NCBI GenBank assembly: GCA_023458595.1
Contig: JAEWYT010000156.1
Location: forward strand, 1 to 46,229
Direction of reading: 5' to 3'
Length of the DNA: 46,229 bases
Origin: Pseudomonadota bacterium
Lineage (GTDB): Bacteria; Pseudomonadota; Alphaproteobacteria; Rhizobiales; Tepidamorphaceae
Program-made: the position numbers and the translations under genes
Shown here: piece by piece, positions 14,285 through 22,382 of the stretch
Layout of the letters: the number at the start of each line of letters is the position of its first letter
How positions within the stretch are numbered: the first letter of the stretch is position 1
Notes under the pieces: generated by a model
Told to the model about the DNA's origin: nothing
Database searches by the model: none
What the model saw: only the letters and a program-made list of their open reading frames with translations

Positions 14285-15106
14285 GTGACCTGGGCGATCG
14301 AGGAGAAGAGCTACTCGCAGCGTCGTGCCTGCGGGCTGATCGGGCTTCACCCGAAGACCTATCGCTATGCCTCACGCCGATCTGACGACATCGAGTTGCG
14401 GGCCCGGCTGAAGGCACTGGCGAGCGAACGGCGGCGGTTCGGCTACCGCCGCTTGCACATCCTGCTTAAGCGCGAAGGGGTCGTGCTGAACCACAAGAAG
14501 CTGTTCCGCCTCTACCGGGAGGAACGACTGATGGTGAGGCGTCGCGGCGGTCGCAAGCGGGCGCTGGGGACGCGGGCGCCGCTGACCCTGCCGCAAGGGC
14601 CGAACCAGCGTTGGAGCCTCGACTTTGTCTCCGACATGCTGACGGATGGTCGGCGCTTTCGCGTGCTGGTCGTGGTCGACGACTTCACCAGGGAATGCCT
14701 GGCGCTGATCGTCGACACGTCCCTATCCGGCATCCGCGTTGCTCGAGAACTCGATGCCCTGGTCACCGCCCGTGGCAGGCCGTTGATGATCGTCAGCGAC
14801 AACGGCACCGAACTCACCTCGCGGGCAATCCTGCACTGGCAGGAGGACCACGCCGTCGAGTGGCACTACATCGCGCCTGGCAAGCCGATGCAGAACGGCT
14901 TCGTCGAAAGCCTGAACGGCCGCTTCCGCGACGAATGCCTCAACGAGCACCTGTTCCGCAGCCTGCCGGCGGCCCGGCAGATCATCGAAGAATGGAGGAT
15001 CGACTATAACGCCTGCCGGCCTCATACGAGCCTCGGTGGCCTTACCCCGAACGAGTTTGCAACCCGGTCCCGGAGGGACCACAACGAGAACAGAGTCCAG
15101 TCATGA
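14285..15106 (+). CDS. IS3-family transposase OrfB (DDE integrase domain)
   Basis: A 273-residue open frame from the GTG at 14285; probably expressed mainly as an OrfAB fusion after -1 frameshifting. An HTH_21-like segment ('RRRFGYRRLHILLKREG') precedes the rve catalytic core. The DDE triad is visible: Asp in 'QRWSLDFVSDML', Asp in 'LMIVSDNGTELTS' and Glu in 'GFVESLNGRFRDECLNEHLF'. No internal stop or frame break is seen, so the element may still be active. Confidence 0.95.
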   Translation: MTWAIEEKSYSQRRACGLIGLHPKTYRYASRRSDDIELRARLKALASERRRFGYRRLHILLKREGVVLNHKKLFRLYREERLMVRRRGGRKRALGTRAPLTLPQGPNQRWSLDFVSDMLTDGRRFRVLVVVDDFTRECLALIVDTSLSGIRVARELDALVTARGRPLMIVSDNGTELTSRAILHWQEDHAVEWHYIAPGKPMQNGFVESLNGRFRDECLNEHLFRSLPAARQIIEEWRIDYNACRPHTSLGGLTPNEFATRSRRDHNENRVQS

Positions 15107-15836
15107 GTGAGGGCAAACTGGGGGCAACGTCATCGGCGATCGCAGCATGGAGTTCGTCCGCGATGTTCGCAAGCTGCGGCGTAGAAATCTTGTCGACCCA
15201 TGTCACATCGTGGACGGAGTTCCAGTTTTCAGTCAGCCTCCTGTAGTTGGTGTCATCTAGGACATTTTTCAGCACACTCGTGACGGCTTTGAAGAGCAAT
15301 TCGTCCTTCTCTTCGAACCGGCTGATTCGTAGCGTCCAGGTGCTGGCGATGTAATTTTCCGATGCATGCGCGTCGTCGACAACAATTACCTCCGGGTCCG
15401 AGAAGAACGGATTGGTGTTGAAGAGGCTGCTGTAGGTAGTGACAGCTACACGGTCTGCGTTCTGATAGGCGGCTTTGGCTTCGGGGGCGTAGTTTTTTAC
15501 TTTTCCGGTGAATAGCTCGACTGTCAGTCCATATTTTGAGGAGGCTTCTTCGGCGACCTGATTCACGAGCTGGCGCGTCGGACAGAGATAAACGACGCGT
15601 TCGCGATTCTTCCGACGACGCCACTCCGCTAAGAGGAGGCCAACCAGTGTCTTGCCGCTGCCTGTTGGGAGTTGGAGGGCGACATCAGCGACTTCGGCGG
15701 CCTGTGCCACATAAGTCCGCAGAATCTGGCCCTGATGGTCATAGAGGCTGGGATGCTTCCGCCTAGGAAGGTCCCGAAATAGGCGATCGGGGCTTTCTGG
15801 GACGACGGTTTGAATTGGCGGTTTCTTGAAGGCCAT
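15042..15836 (-). pseudogene. DEAD/DEAH helicase, truncated after about 235 residues by the IS
   Basis: The native part runs from ATG 15836 down to 15133. It then reads into the IS right end and stops at 15042, adding about 30 foreign residues. Visible helicase motifs are Q-like 'HPSLYDHQGQILRTYVAQ', Walker A 'QLPTGSGKTLVGLLLAEW', Ia 'YLCPTRQLVNQV', Ic 'AVTTYSSLF' and Walker B 'VIVVDDAHASENYIAS' (DDAH variant). Motifs III to VI and the whole second RecA lobe are gone, so it cannot be an active helicase. It diverges from the HEPN gene at 15999 over 162 bases that hold two matching dyads. Large helicases of this kind are common in phage-defence loci. Confidence 0.85.
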
Positions 15837-15870
15837 AGCCAGCCTCTGGGAGCGTTTGTAATTCTAGATA

Positions 15871-15885
15871 TGCTACAACCTAGCA
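15871..15885. promoter_or_regulatory. Dyad 1 upstream of helicase remnant (TGCTA-N5-TAGCA)
   Basis: TGCTA (15871-15875), CAACC, TAGCA (15881-15885): a perfect 5-bp dyad 34 bases before the helicase start. It resembles dyad 2 at 15954-15968, and the outer 8-mers ACCTAGCA (15878-15885) and TGCTAGGT (15953-15960) are exact reverse complements. Candidate operator. Confidence 0.5.
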
Positions 15886-15953
15886 GACTTTTGGGGAACA
15901 ATTACACCTTGGGGCTGAAAGAATGGTGGCCATTAGAGCTTCTTTGAGAAATT

Positions 15954-15968
15954 GCTAGGTCCACTAGC
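15954..15968. promoter_or_regulatory. Dyad 2 upstream of HEPN gene (GCTAG-N5-CTAGC)
   Basis: GCTAG (15954-15958), GTCCA, CTAGC (15964-15968): a perfect 5-bp dyad about 30 bases before the HEPN start, mirroring dyad 1 before the helicase. The two centres are 83 bases apart, near eight helical turns. Confidence 0.5.
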
Positions 15969-15998
15969 GAAGGGCGAACACTTTATCAGGAGGGAGTG

Positions 15999-16694
15999 GT
16001 GCGTAAAATCAATCCAGCTGACGTTCGGAATGACTTCGATGAACAGCTGACTGCGCTAAGCGCCTTTTATGCCTCGGGCATGGATAGATTCAAGGGCGAT
16101 GCCGAGCGGTCTACTTTCGTCGAGAACTGTATGCTGGTTCTCGTCGTTGCCTGGGAAGGTTTTGTCAATGACATGTTCGTTGCCTACATCAATGGCGACG
16201 CGACTCGATTCAAGCAGCATCTGAACGACGCTCTGGAAGAGCACCTGCGCGACGCTAAGAAGCCCAGGAAGGTGTTCAATGAGTTTGCCACTCTGAAGTT
16301 CCCTGTACACTTGACCAAGGGTCAGGTCCAGGAATTCGCGGACGATGAAGGAAGCAATATTACGTTCTCCAATTTCGAGAAACTGGTAGACAAGGCGCAT
16401 GTTTGGTTAGTCGCCGCGGATGCCAATAAATTCGAAAATCTGGCTGACCCGCAGAGAAAGGTAGTGGATGCGGCGATTGCCCTCAGGAACCACATAGCGC
16501 ACCGAAGCAAACGCTCTTCTAACTCAATGAACACCGCGCTTACCATGGGCCCGCTCCACGGAACGGGACTGCAACGAGGCAACAAAAAGGTCGCAAATGT
16601 AGGTGCATGGCTAAAGTCTAGGCCAGTTGGATATCAAAACACGCGCTTCTCGATTTTCCTTGCAGAGCTCAAAGCCATCGGGGCAGCTGTCTGA
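15999..16694 (+). CDS. HEPN-domain protein (RiboL-PSP/MAE_28990-like), predicted RNase
   Basis: Encodes 231 residues, largely alpha-helical. Near residue 163 it has 'IALRNHIAHRSKR', which contains the HEPN catalytic pattern R-x4-H (Arg163, His168) with a polar residue after Arg. The N-terminal part ('FVENCMLVLVVAWEGFVNDMF') fits the first long HEPN helix with its Trp-Glu. HEPN proteins of this type are metal-independent RNases in toxin-antitoxin, CRISPR and abortive-infection systems. GTG 15999 is preferred to GTG 15996 because AGGAGGG (15988-15994) is then four bases away. It is divergent from the truncated helicase. No separate antitoxin is visible. Function is inferred from the motif only. 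Confidence 0.7.
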   Translation: MRKINPADVRNDFDEQLTALSAFYASGMDRFKGDAERSTFVENCMLVLVVAWEGFVNDMFVAYINGDATRFKQHLNDALEEHLRDAKKPRKVFNEFATLKFPVHLTKGQVQEFADDEGSNITFSNFEKLVDKAHVWLVAADANKFENLADPQRKVVDAAIALRNHIAHRSKRSSNSMNTALTMGPLHGTGLQRGNKKVANVGAWLKSRPVGYQNTRFSIFLAELKAIGAAV

Positions 16695-16784
16695 CGCACG
16701 CGAATAAAGCCGGTGGTAGTCAGGGGCAGAAGTCCGTGCCCGCCGATGCGATGTCAATTAACCTATAGATAGAGGAGAAATCTA

Positions 16785-16800
16785 CGCGGCTCTTACCGCG
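16785..16800 (-). terminator. Possible terminator hairpin downstream of res
   Basis: CGCGG (16785-16789) pairs with CCGCG (16796-16800) over a six-base loop. On the minus strand it is followed by TAGATTTCTCC, 30 bases after the res stop. The stem is short, so this is tentative. The 136-base gap between the convergent HEPN and res genes holds nothing else I can support. Confidence 0.3.
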
Positions 16801-16830
16801 CGCTCGCGACTCCATGAACTGGTGACAGTA

Positions 16831-19482
16831 CTAAGGGCAAATGGCACGGTCGATTTGACCGAACTCCTTGTTTTCAATCATCAAGAACAAGCCGGTGCCG
16901 CTCGATCGATCCGCCCAAAGATCGCCGACAAGCCGCTTTTCCTTGGAATCGTCGGTGGTCGAAATATGCGCGCCTTTGTACTCCACCACGAGCACGCGAC
17001 CGTCGTTCAGAAGGGCCACGAAATCCGGGTAGAATTTGTCCGACGACGTTTGTAGCCAGAACGAATATGGCTGGCGCGACGTGTTGCGCACCCAGGCTTT
17101 CACGTCCTTACAGCGCTCAAGATAGACGGCGCACTCGTATTCTTCGCCGGTTGGTTCCAAATCACCGACTACGCGAAAGAGGTGCTTCTTGAATTCGGTC
17201 CCTCCCTTGTAGGGCTGATTGTAAGCGTAGCGGCTTTCGTCGAATACGAGCTCGATATCCGAACTCGTTTCGAACTCCAGGCCGCTTTGCGGGAACAGGG
17301 CGCGCTCGAACGCTGTCGCTTCGCGCGCGTCGCGGTGCTTGGCGATGACCCTCACGAGGGCTTCGACGAGCCTGAACTTAGCCCGCGCCATACCGTCGAT
17401 GCCGATGCCGAATTTCGCATCGATCACGTCCAGCGCATTCGCGATAAACAGCGTCGACGACGTGCGCGTGATGTCACGCCGCAAAGAGGTTGGAAGCCGT
17501 CGGTCAAGCCAGTTGACGAGCGCATTTTTCGTCCAGCCCTTTTCCTGCAAGGCGAGCGCAAGCTGTTCGTGTAAGTCCGTCACGAAAGCGACGGTGACGT
17601 GCCCCCCACTGTCCACGTCGACATGGGCTTCGTCGGCACCGGCTTTGGGCGGCGAGAAATAGTCGAGGATCGGCGACGCGTCGTTTTCCTCAAGCTTCCA
17701 CGGAATATCGAGGAAGTGCGCGCGGTCGAATAGCTGAAGTCCGGTGCTTGATCGGACGCCTAGCCGGGGCACCGCGAAGCGCGGCGCATCCTGGTCCGCA
17801 GCCACCGGCTTCAGCCGCGCTCCACGCGATTTGTGCACGAGCGCGTCGATAGCCTTCGCAACGGCTTCAGGCATCGCCAGCAGCATCGACGTGCGGTCAT
17901 AGTCCGTGAGCGCGCCACGCGCCCGAATGACGCCCGCCGTTACGTCGACTTCAACCCGTCCGCCAGTCGCCGCTTCGACATTCGTCTTGAAGATCGCGGC
18001 ATCGGTGCCTTCGGGAATTGGCTCTTCGTAGACGAACGCCGAACCGCCCTCTTCGAGACCTTCGATCGCTTCCTGTGCCACCCGCACGAGCGCCTTGGCC
18101 TCCACCCTTTCGAACCCGTTGTTCACGAGGCCGTCGCGCAACGTGTTCGCGGCGTTCTGAAAGCTCGTGGTGGTGGCGAAGGCGTAGGCGCGGTTCAAAT
18201 CCTCGCAGCGCTTTCGCTGGGCATGAGGCAGGCGAAGCACGCGGCCAAGAAGCTGCTCCACGGCGCGCGCCGACTTTTGTTCCGCGACCGAACAAAGCAC
18301 GTAGGCGAAGGAACAATCCCAGCCTTCGCGAAGCGCCTGTTGGGTGATGATGAATCGGATTTTGCAGTTGCGATCGAACAGGTCGACGCCATCGATTTCC
18401 CGCGCGTCGCCTGTCGCGAGCGCGATATGCTCTGCCGGCACACGAAAATCGTCGACAAGAAGCTTCTTCACCTCTTCGGCATGAAGCGTCGGCTTGTCCT
18501 TGGACTTAGGTTCGGCTTGCAGAAGCATAACGGGACGAACGAACTCACCGGTTTCCATTTCCTCCGCGCCCGCGAGCGCCAACAATTCATCGAGCCAGGC
18601 GATGGCGTCGGCGATCGTGTCTTTGGGCTCGGGGCGACCACGAAGGATCACCGGTAGCTTTATCATGTCCGCCGCCTTCAGTTCGGCGGCCGAGACGTGG
18701 TGCAGCACGTTCGAAGCGTAGACGCCCTTGTTCGGATTGTGCTCATCCGGCGTGACGGGCGTCGCGGTGAATTCCACGATAAGTGACGGGTCTAGCCGAG
18801 CGAGCGTATCGAATGAGAGGTTCGTCCGGGCATTGTGGGCTTCATCCACGATCACCATCGGACGGTGCATCCGAAGCACATTAGCGAGCGATGGCACCGG
18901 GTCGCCGGACGGGCCGACTTCGAGTCTGTAGCGCAGGACTTCGTCGATGCCCGTGAAATGGTCCATCAGCTCGCCGTTCGCCTCATAGACCTTGCGCCCT
19001 TCGGTCTCTTCGACGCGAAACGCCTGGATGGTCGCGACGATCACCACCGCACCGCCATCATAGTCGGCGCGCTTGGCATAAAGCGCGTCGGTGATGCTCA
19101 TGATCCGCACGTTCTCGCCGAAACGATCGGCCAGCGCCCGGCGGTTTGGATGCGTCCGATCCACCAGGGTCGCAAGGGTCTGGTCTCGGATGGTCTGGGA
19201 GGGCACGAGCCAGAGCACCGTGGGCGCGTCGGTGCGAATGAAGCTGTCCGCCGCGACGGCGATGGAATGGGCGGCCAGGATGGTCTTGCCGCCGCCCGTG
19301 GGAATACGGAGGCAAACATAGGGAAGACCCGGCAGGTTGGGCGGCGGCACGAATGGTCGCTTGGTCACGGCGTAAAACGCCGTGTCCGCGTCATTCAGCT
19401 CCACTACCTTTTCCAGGAATCGGCGAAGGCTGGCGAGCGTCTGTACCTGATAGTCCTTGAGGGCGAAGACCGGGAGGCTCAT
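16831..19482 (-). CDS. res: Type III restriction enzyme Res subunit (helicase-endonuclease)
   Basis: An 883-residue SF2 translocase-nuclease. Walker A is 'PTGGGKT' (61-67), motif Ia 'LWLVPSQTIRDQTL', Walker B 'IVDEAH' (211-216), motif III 'FTATP' (238-242), and motif VI lies in 'AVEQLLGRVLRLPHA'. The C-terminus has a PD-(D/E)xK nuclease core: Asp820 in YPDF, Glu834 and Lys836 in 'LVVEYKGAH'. With Mod it would cut DNA after ATP-driven communication between unmethylated sites. It overlaps the upstream rhuM gene by four bases. All catalytic motifs are intact. Length is slightly below classic Res proteins such as EcoP15I. Confidence 0.92.
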   Translation of the reverse strand: MSLPVFALKDYQVQTLASLRRFLEKVVELNDADTAFYAVTKRPFVPPPNLPGLPYVCLRIPTGGGKTILAAHSIAVAADSFIRTDAPTVLWLVPSQTIRDQTLATLVDRTHPNRRALADRFGENVRIMSITDALYAKRADYDGGAVVIVATIQAFRVEETEGRKVYEANGELMDHFTGIDEVLRYRLEVGPSGDPVPSLANVLRMHRPMVIVDEAHNARTNLSFDTLARLDPSLIVEFTATPVTPDEHNPNKGVYASNVLHHVSAAELKAADMIKLPVILRGRPEPKDTIADAIAWLDELLALAGAEEMETGEFVRPVMLLQAEPKSKDKPTLHAEEVKKLLVDDFRVPAEHIALATGDAREIDGVDLFDRNCKIRFIITQQALREGWDCSFAYVLCSVAEQKSARAVEQLLGRVLRLPHAQRKRCEDLNRAYAFATTTSFQNAANTLRDGLVNNGFERVEAKALVRVAQEAIEGLEEGGSAFVYEEPIPEGTDAAIFKTNVEAATGGRVEVDVTAGVIRARGALTDYDRTSMLLAMPEAVAKAIDALVHKSRGARLKPVAADQDAPRFAVPRLGVRSSTGLQLFDRAHFLDIPWKLEENDASPILDYFSPPKAGADEAHVDVDSGGHVTVAFVTDLHEQLALALQEKGWTKNALVNWLDRRLPTSLRRDITRTSSTLFIANALDVIDAKFGIGIDGMARAKFRLVEALVRVIAKHRDAREATAFERALFPQSGLEFETSSDIELVFDESRYAYNQPYKGGTEFKKHLFRVVGDLEPTGEEYECAVYLERCKDVKAWVRNTSRQPYSFWLQTSSDKFYPDFVALLNDGRVLVVEYKGAHISTTDDSKEKRLVGDLWADRSSGTGLFLMIENKEFGQIDRAICP

Positions 19483-20528
19483 TCCTTTGCCCCCTTGGGT
19501 TTCTTGGCACGACCTCTTTTGGCTTTTTCGATCACACGCGTCGCCTCGCGCTCGAAATCGCTTTCGAAGGCACGGTCCTGAACGATCCGGAAGGCGTCGA
19601 ACTCCCGTTCAGCCAGTGCCTTGGCAACGGCGTGCGACACCTTCCCCGCGTCCTTGAGGATTTCGTACTCGTTGAACGTCAGGAATGCGTCGAGTTTCGC
19701 TACCCAGTCCGTCATGCGCATAGGAATCTGGCGCGCGGCCTGGTTCTCAGCATAGTCGAGATACATCGAAACGACGCGCTCCAACCCCTTGATTTCGTCC
19801 TCGCGCATGTAGTTCTTGGCGATCGATACGTCGGTCTTCAGGATTTTGCCGTCGGGTGCGTTCTTCCACGTCTGAAGCCCCATATTGGGCTTCGACGCGT
19901 CGGCTCTCTCCTTGATGATTTCGGCGGCCGTCCGGCCGGTGATCGCCCAATGCAGCTTGTTCTGGACGGTCTTGAAGAAGGTTTGCGTGACTTCGGCGTC
20001 CTTATTGTAATCGATGCTGCACTGCTCGTAGATATCGGTGATTTTCAGATAGAATCGGCGTTCGCTCGCCCGTATCTCGCGGATACGCTCAAGCAGCTCG
20101 TCGAAATAGTCCTTGCCGAAGCGGTTGGCGAGCTTCAGCCGCTCGTCGTCGAGGGCAAAGCCCTTGATGATGAACTCCCGAAGGACCGACGTGGCCCAAA
20201 TCCTAAATTGCGTCGCCTGCCGGCTGTTGACCCGGTAGCCAACGGCGATGATGGCATCCAAATTGTAGAAACTCGTGAGGTAGCTCTTGCCGTCGTCGGC
20301 AGTTATTCGGAATTTCCGAATAACTGAGTCTTCGACAAGCTCCCCGGTCCGGAACACGTTTTTCAGGTGCTCGTTGACGGTCGGTACCGTCACCTCGAAG
20401 AGTTCGGCCATGCGTCTTTGGGTTAGCCAGAAACTCTCTTCCTCGAACAGCACCTCAACGCGGATATCGCCCCCGGACCCGGTGTAAAGCAGGATTTCCC
20501 CTTCTCGTGGGACTCGCTTGTCCGACAT
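19479..20528 (-). CDS. rhuM: RhuM-family protein inside the restriction-modification operon
   Basis: Encodes 349 residues from ATG 20528. The N-terminus has the RhuM signature: 'FEEESFWLTQRRMAELFEVT', 'VNEHLKNVFRTGEL', then 'YNLDAIIAVGYRVNSRQATQ' and 'FRIWATSVLREFIIKGFALD', a winged-helix-like module. The middle ('FYLKITDIYEQCSIDYNKDA') and Lys/Arg-rich C-terminus are also family-typical. RhuM was named from a Salmonella pathogenicity island, but its biochemical role is unknown. The gene starts two bases after the mod stop and overlaps res by four bases, so it is translated within the operon and probably works with the system. The open frame upstream to 20822 is a mod shadow. Confidence 0.85.
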   Translation of the reverse strand: MSDKRVPREGEILLYTGSGGDIRVEVLFEEESFWLTQRRMAELFEVTVPTVNEHLKNVFRTGELVEDSVIRKFRITADDGKSYLTSFYNLDAIIAVGYRVNSRQATQFRIWATSVLREFIIKGFALDDERLKLANRFGKDYFDELLERIREIRASERRFYLKITDIYEQCSIDYNKDAEVTQTFFKTVQNKLHWAITGRTAAEIIKERADASKPNMGLQTWKNAPDGKILKTDVSIAKNYMREDEIKGLERVVSMYLDYAENQAARQIPMRMTDWVAKLDAFLTFNEYEILKDAGKVSHAVAKALAEREFDAFRIVQDRAFESDFEREATRVIEKAKRGRAKKPKGAKE

Positions 20529-20530
20529 CG

Positions 20531-22150
20531 TCACAGCCCCTCGATTTGGTAGGGGATTTGCTTGAAGGTGACGCCCGCGCGAGAAAGCCGATCGTCCGGA
20601 ACCGTGCAGCCCTCCGCGTAGACGACGCGCGCGCCGGTGAAATCCTCTGCCGGCAGTGGCAGGCTTTCGAGCACGGTAGCGGTGAGGACGTTGCCGGCGT
20701 TGGTGCTGGCCACTCCGATCGCTTCTGCCGAGTGCAGAAGATAGATCGCCCTCCCCTGGAATGTGCCGATCAACGGCGACGATCCGTCGGCGCGGCGGGG
20801 AATAGGCGAGCCCGTCTCGCAAAAGAAGACGTGGGCGGCAAGGTCTGGATATGTGACGGACGGGCTTACATTGCCGTCGGCGTCGAATAGCGGCTCGCCT
20901 AGCGTGCAGAAACGAAAGCCGCCGCCAAGTCCTTCAACTATTTTGGCCCTGTCTTCGCCTTTGTGAAAGCCGGATATAATCCGACGCAAGCGTTCAGCCG
21001 TAAACTCAGAAGCGATATTCCGCTCCATCTCCACCATAATGAAGCGTCGATTGCCACCGTCATGTCTGTTCAAATCTAAGACCGCGTGCCCCGTCGTGCC
21101 AGAGCCCGCAAAACTATCCATGACGATATCGCTCGGTCCTGCAATTTGTGAAATAAGTCTGGCAATCAATTGCGACGGCTTTGGGAATGAAAATATTTGT
21201 CCCCCAAAAATATCCCGTATTTCTTTTGTTCCGTCAGCAGTAAAAATATCATCGATTATGGAAGGAAAATTAATTGTCTTTCCCTCCATTCTATTTGAAT
21301 AAATCTTCTCACGAGGGCGACCGCTTTGTTTCTTTGGAAATATTATTAACCCATTATCGATTTTCTCTTGAATTGTTTCCTTTGAATACCGCCACCCGGT
21401 ATTTGACGGGGGATCGAAAATCCAGCCCGTGGTTGGATCAACGATAGAAAAATGCAAATTTGGACGCGCTTTTGCGTCAGCAAGACCAAGTATGCTGCGA
21501 CTCATCCATGCCCCGTTCGGATCGTTGTCGGGATTTTGAAATTTTCCCATATCGCGAGGCAGACCAGAAAAGTAACAAGTTCCAGGGGTTCTTTCATACA
21601 CCAAAATTTTTTCATGATCCTTTGATACCCCTGTTAATGATCTGGCATCATTAAATTGTCGGGCCTTCCATATTAACTCGCAAACGAATGATCTTTGCCC
21701 GAAAATTTCGTCCATTACGATGCGAAGTCTATGCTCTTCGTTTTCATCGATAGATATCGCGATGACACCGTCTTCGGTCAAAAATTCTTTCAGCAACCGC
21801 AAGCGCGGATACATCATGCAGAGCCACTTGTCGTGGCGCGAAAGGTCTTCCGCCTCCCGGCCAACCGTCGCGCCAAGCCACGCCCTGATTTCCGGCGAGT
21901 TGACGTTGTCGTTGTAAACCCAGCCTTCGTTGCCGGTGTTGTAGGGCGGGTCGATGTAGATGCATTTCACCTTGCCAGCGTAGTAGGGCAGCAGCGCCTT
22001 GAGCGCTTCGAGATTGTCTCCCTGAACCAGCAAGTTGCCCGCATCCGGGTCGCCGACGCTCTTGTCCTTGTCGCAGTGGATTAGTCGATACGGTACTTCG
22101 CGATGGTGGTTCACCACCGCCTTCTTGCCGATCCAATCGAGTGTAGGCAT
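20531..22150 (-). CDS. mod: Type III-type DNA methyltransferase Mod (beta class)
   Basis: A 539-residue adenine-N6 or cytosine-N4 methyltransferase. Motif order is beta class: catalytic DPPY at 67-70 ('CIYIDPPYNTGNEGW') comes first, AdoMet-binding 'DSFAGSGTTGHA' at 345-356 comes later, with the target-recognition region between. It would set the specificity of the Res complex. The ATG at 22150 gives the usual start 'MPTLDWIGKKAVVNHHREVP'; the frame is open 20 codons further up. The segment about 21120-21790 (residues 120-343) is strikingly AT-rich compared with both ends of the gene, consistent with exchange of the recognition domain. Confidence 0.93.
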   Translation of the reverse strand: MPTLDWIGKKAVVNHHREVPYRLIHCDKDKSVGDPDAGNLLVQGDNLEALKALLPYYAGKVKCIYIDPPYNTGNEGWVYNDNVNSPEIRAWLGATVGREAEDLSRHDKWLCMMYPRLRLLKEFLTEDGVIAISIDENEEHRLRIVMDEIFGQRSFVCELIWKARQFNDARSLTGVSKDHEKILVYERTPGTCYFSGLPRDMGKFQNPDNDPNGAWMSRSILGLADAKARPNLHFSIVDPTTGWIFDPPSNTGWRYSKETIQEKIDNGLIIFPKKQSGRPREKIYSNRMEGKTINFPSIIDDIFTADGTKEIRDIFGGQIFSFPKPSQLIARLISQIAGPSDIVMDSFAGSGTTGHAVLDLNRHDGGNRRFIMVEMERNIASEFTAERLRRIISGFHKGEDRAKIVEGLGGGFRFCTLGEPLFDADGNVSPSVTYPDLAAHVFFCETGSPIPRRADGSSPLIGTFQGRAIYLLHSAEAIGVASTNAGNVLTATVLESLPLPAEDFTGARVVYAEGCTVPDDRLSRAGVTFKQIPYQIEGL

Positions 22151-22190
22151 GGCGCACGCCCCCAAGATATCCGCACGTCGCGCTGGGCAA

Positions 22191-22217
22191 ATTCCCGCTG
22201 TCCCGACCAACGGGAAT
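22191..22217. promoter_or_regulatory. Inverted repeat upstream of mod (ATTCCCG-N13-CGGGAAT)
   Basis: ATTCCCG (22191-22197) and CGGGAAT (22211-22217) are perfect 7-base arms, 41 bases before the mod start in the 232-base gap shared with the divergent gene at 22383. It is a candidate operator or 5' leader hairpin. No gene is seen in the gap. Confidence 0.4.
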
Positions 22218-22382
22218 CGGCCAATCGCAGGCCGTCCGGCATGACTGAGCGCTTGTGATTCGGCCGGCAGCGCGAGCTAGCAACATCGCGTGCAAAAACG
22301 CGCGCATCAACCCGCCATGTTGTCTGTGCTGACGGGCGCACATAGGCTTTGCGCACGTTCGTTCGTGCGGAGGCCACCGCCT

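Larger units (their letters stand above)
13937..15132 (+). mobile_element. IS3-family insertion sequence (IS407-like group), apparently intact
   Basis: The ends are TGACGTTGCCCCC (13937-13949) and GGGGGCAACGTCA (15120-15132), perfect 13-base inverted repeats; pairing continues imperfectly inward to a shared ACTGGACTC. Total length is 1196 bp. It contains orfA and orfB in the -1 relation with a slippery heptamer. IS407-type elements normally duplicate four bases of target, but the flanks differ (GCTC on the left, TCGG on the right). So it did not simply insert here, or neighbouring DNA was deleted afterwards. Confidence 0.9.

Noticed and set aside
15871..15968. CRISPR-like or phage att interpretation of the repeated GCTAG motifs
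   Set aside because: Only two dyads exist, arranged symmetrically before two genes; an operator reading fits better, and no CRISPR array is seen anywhere in the window.
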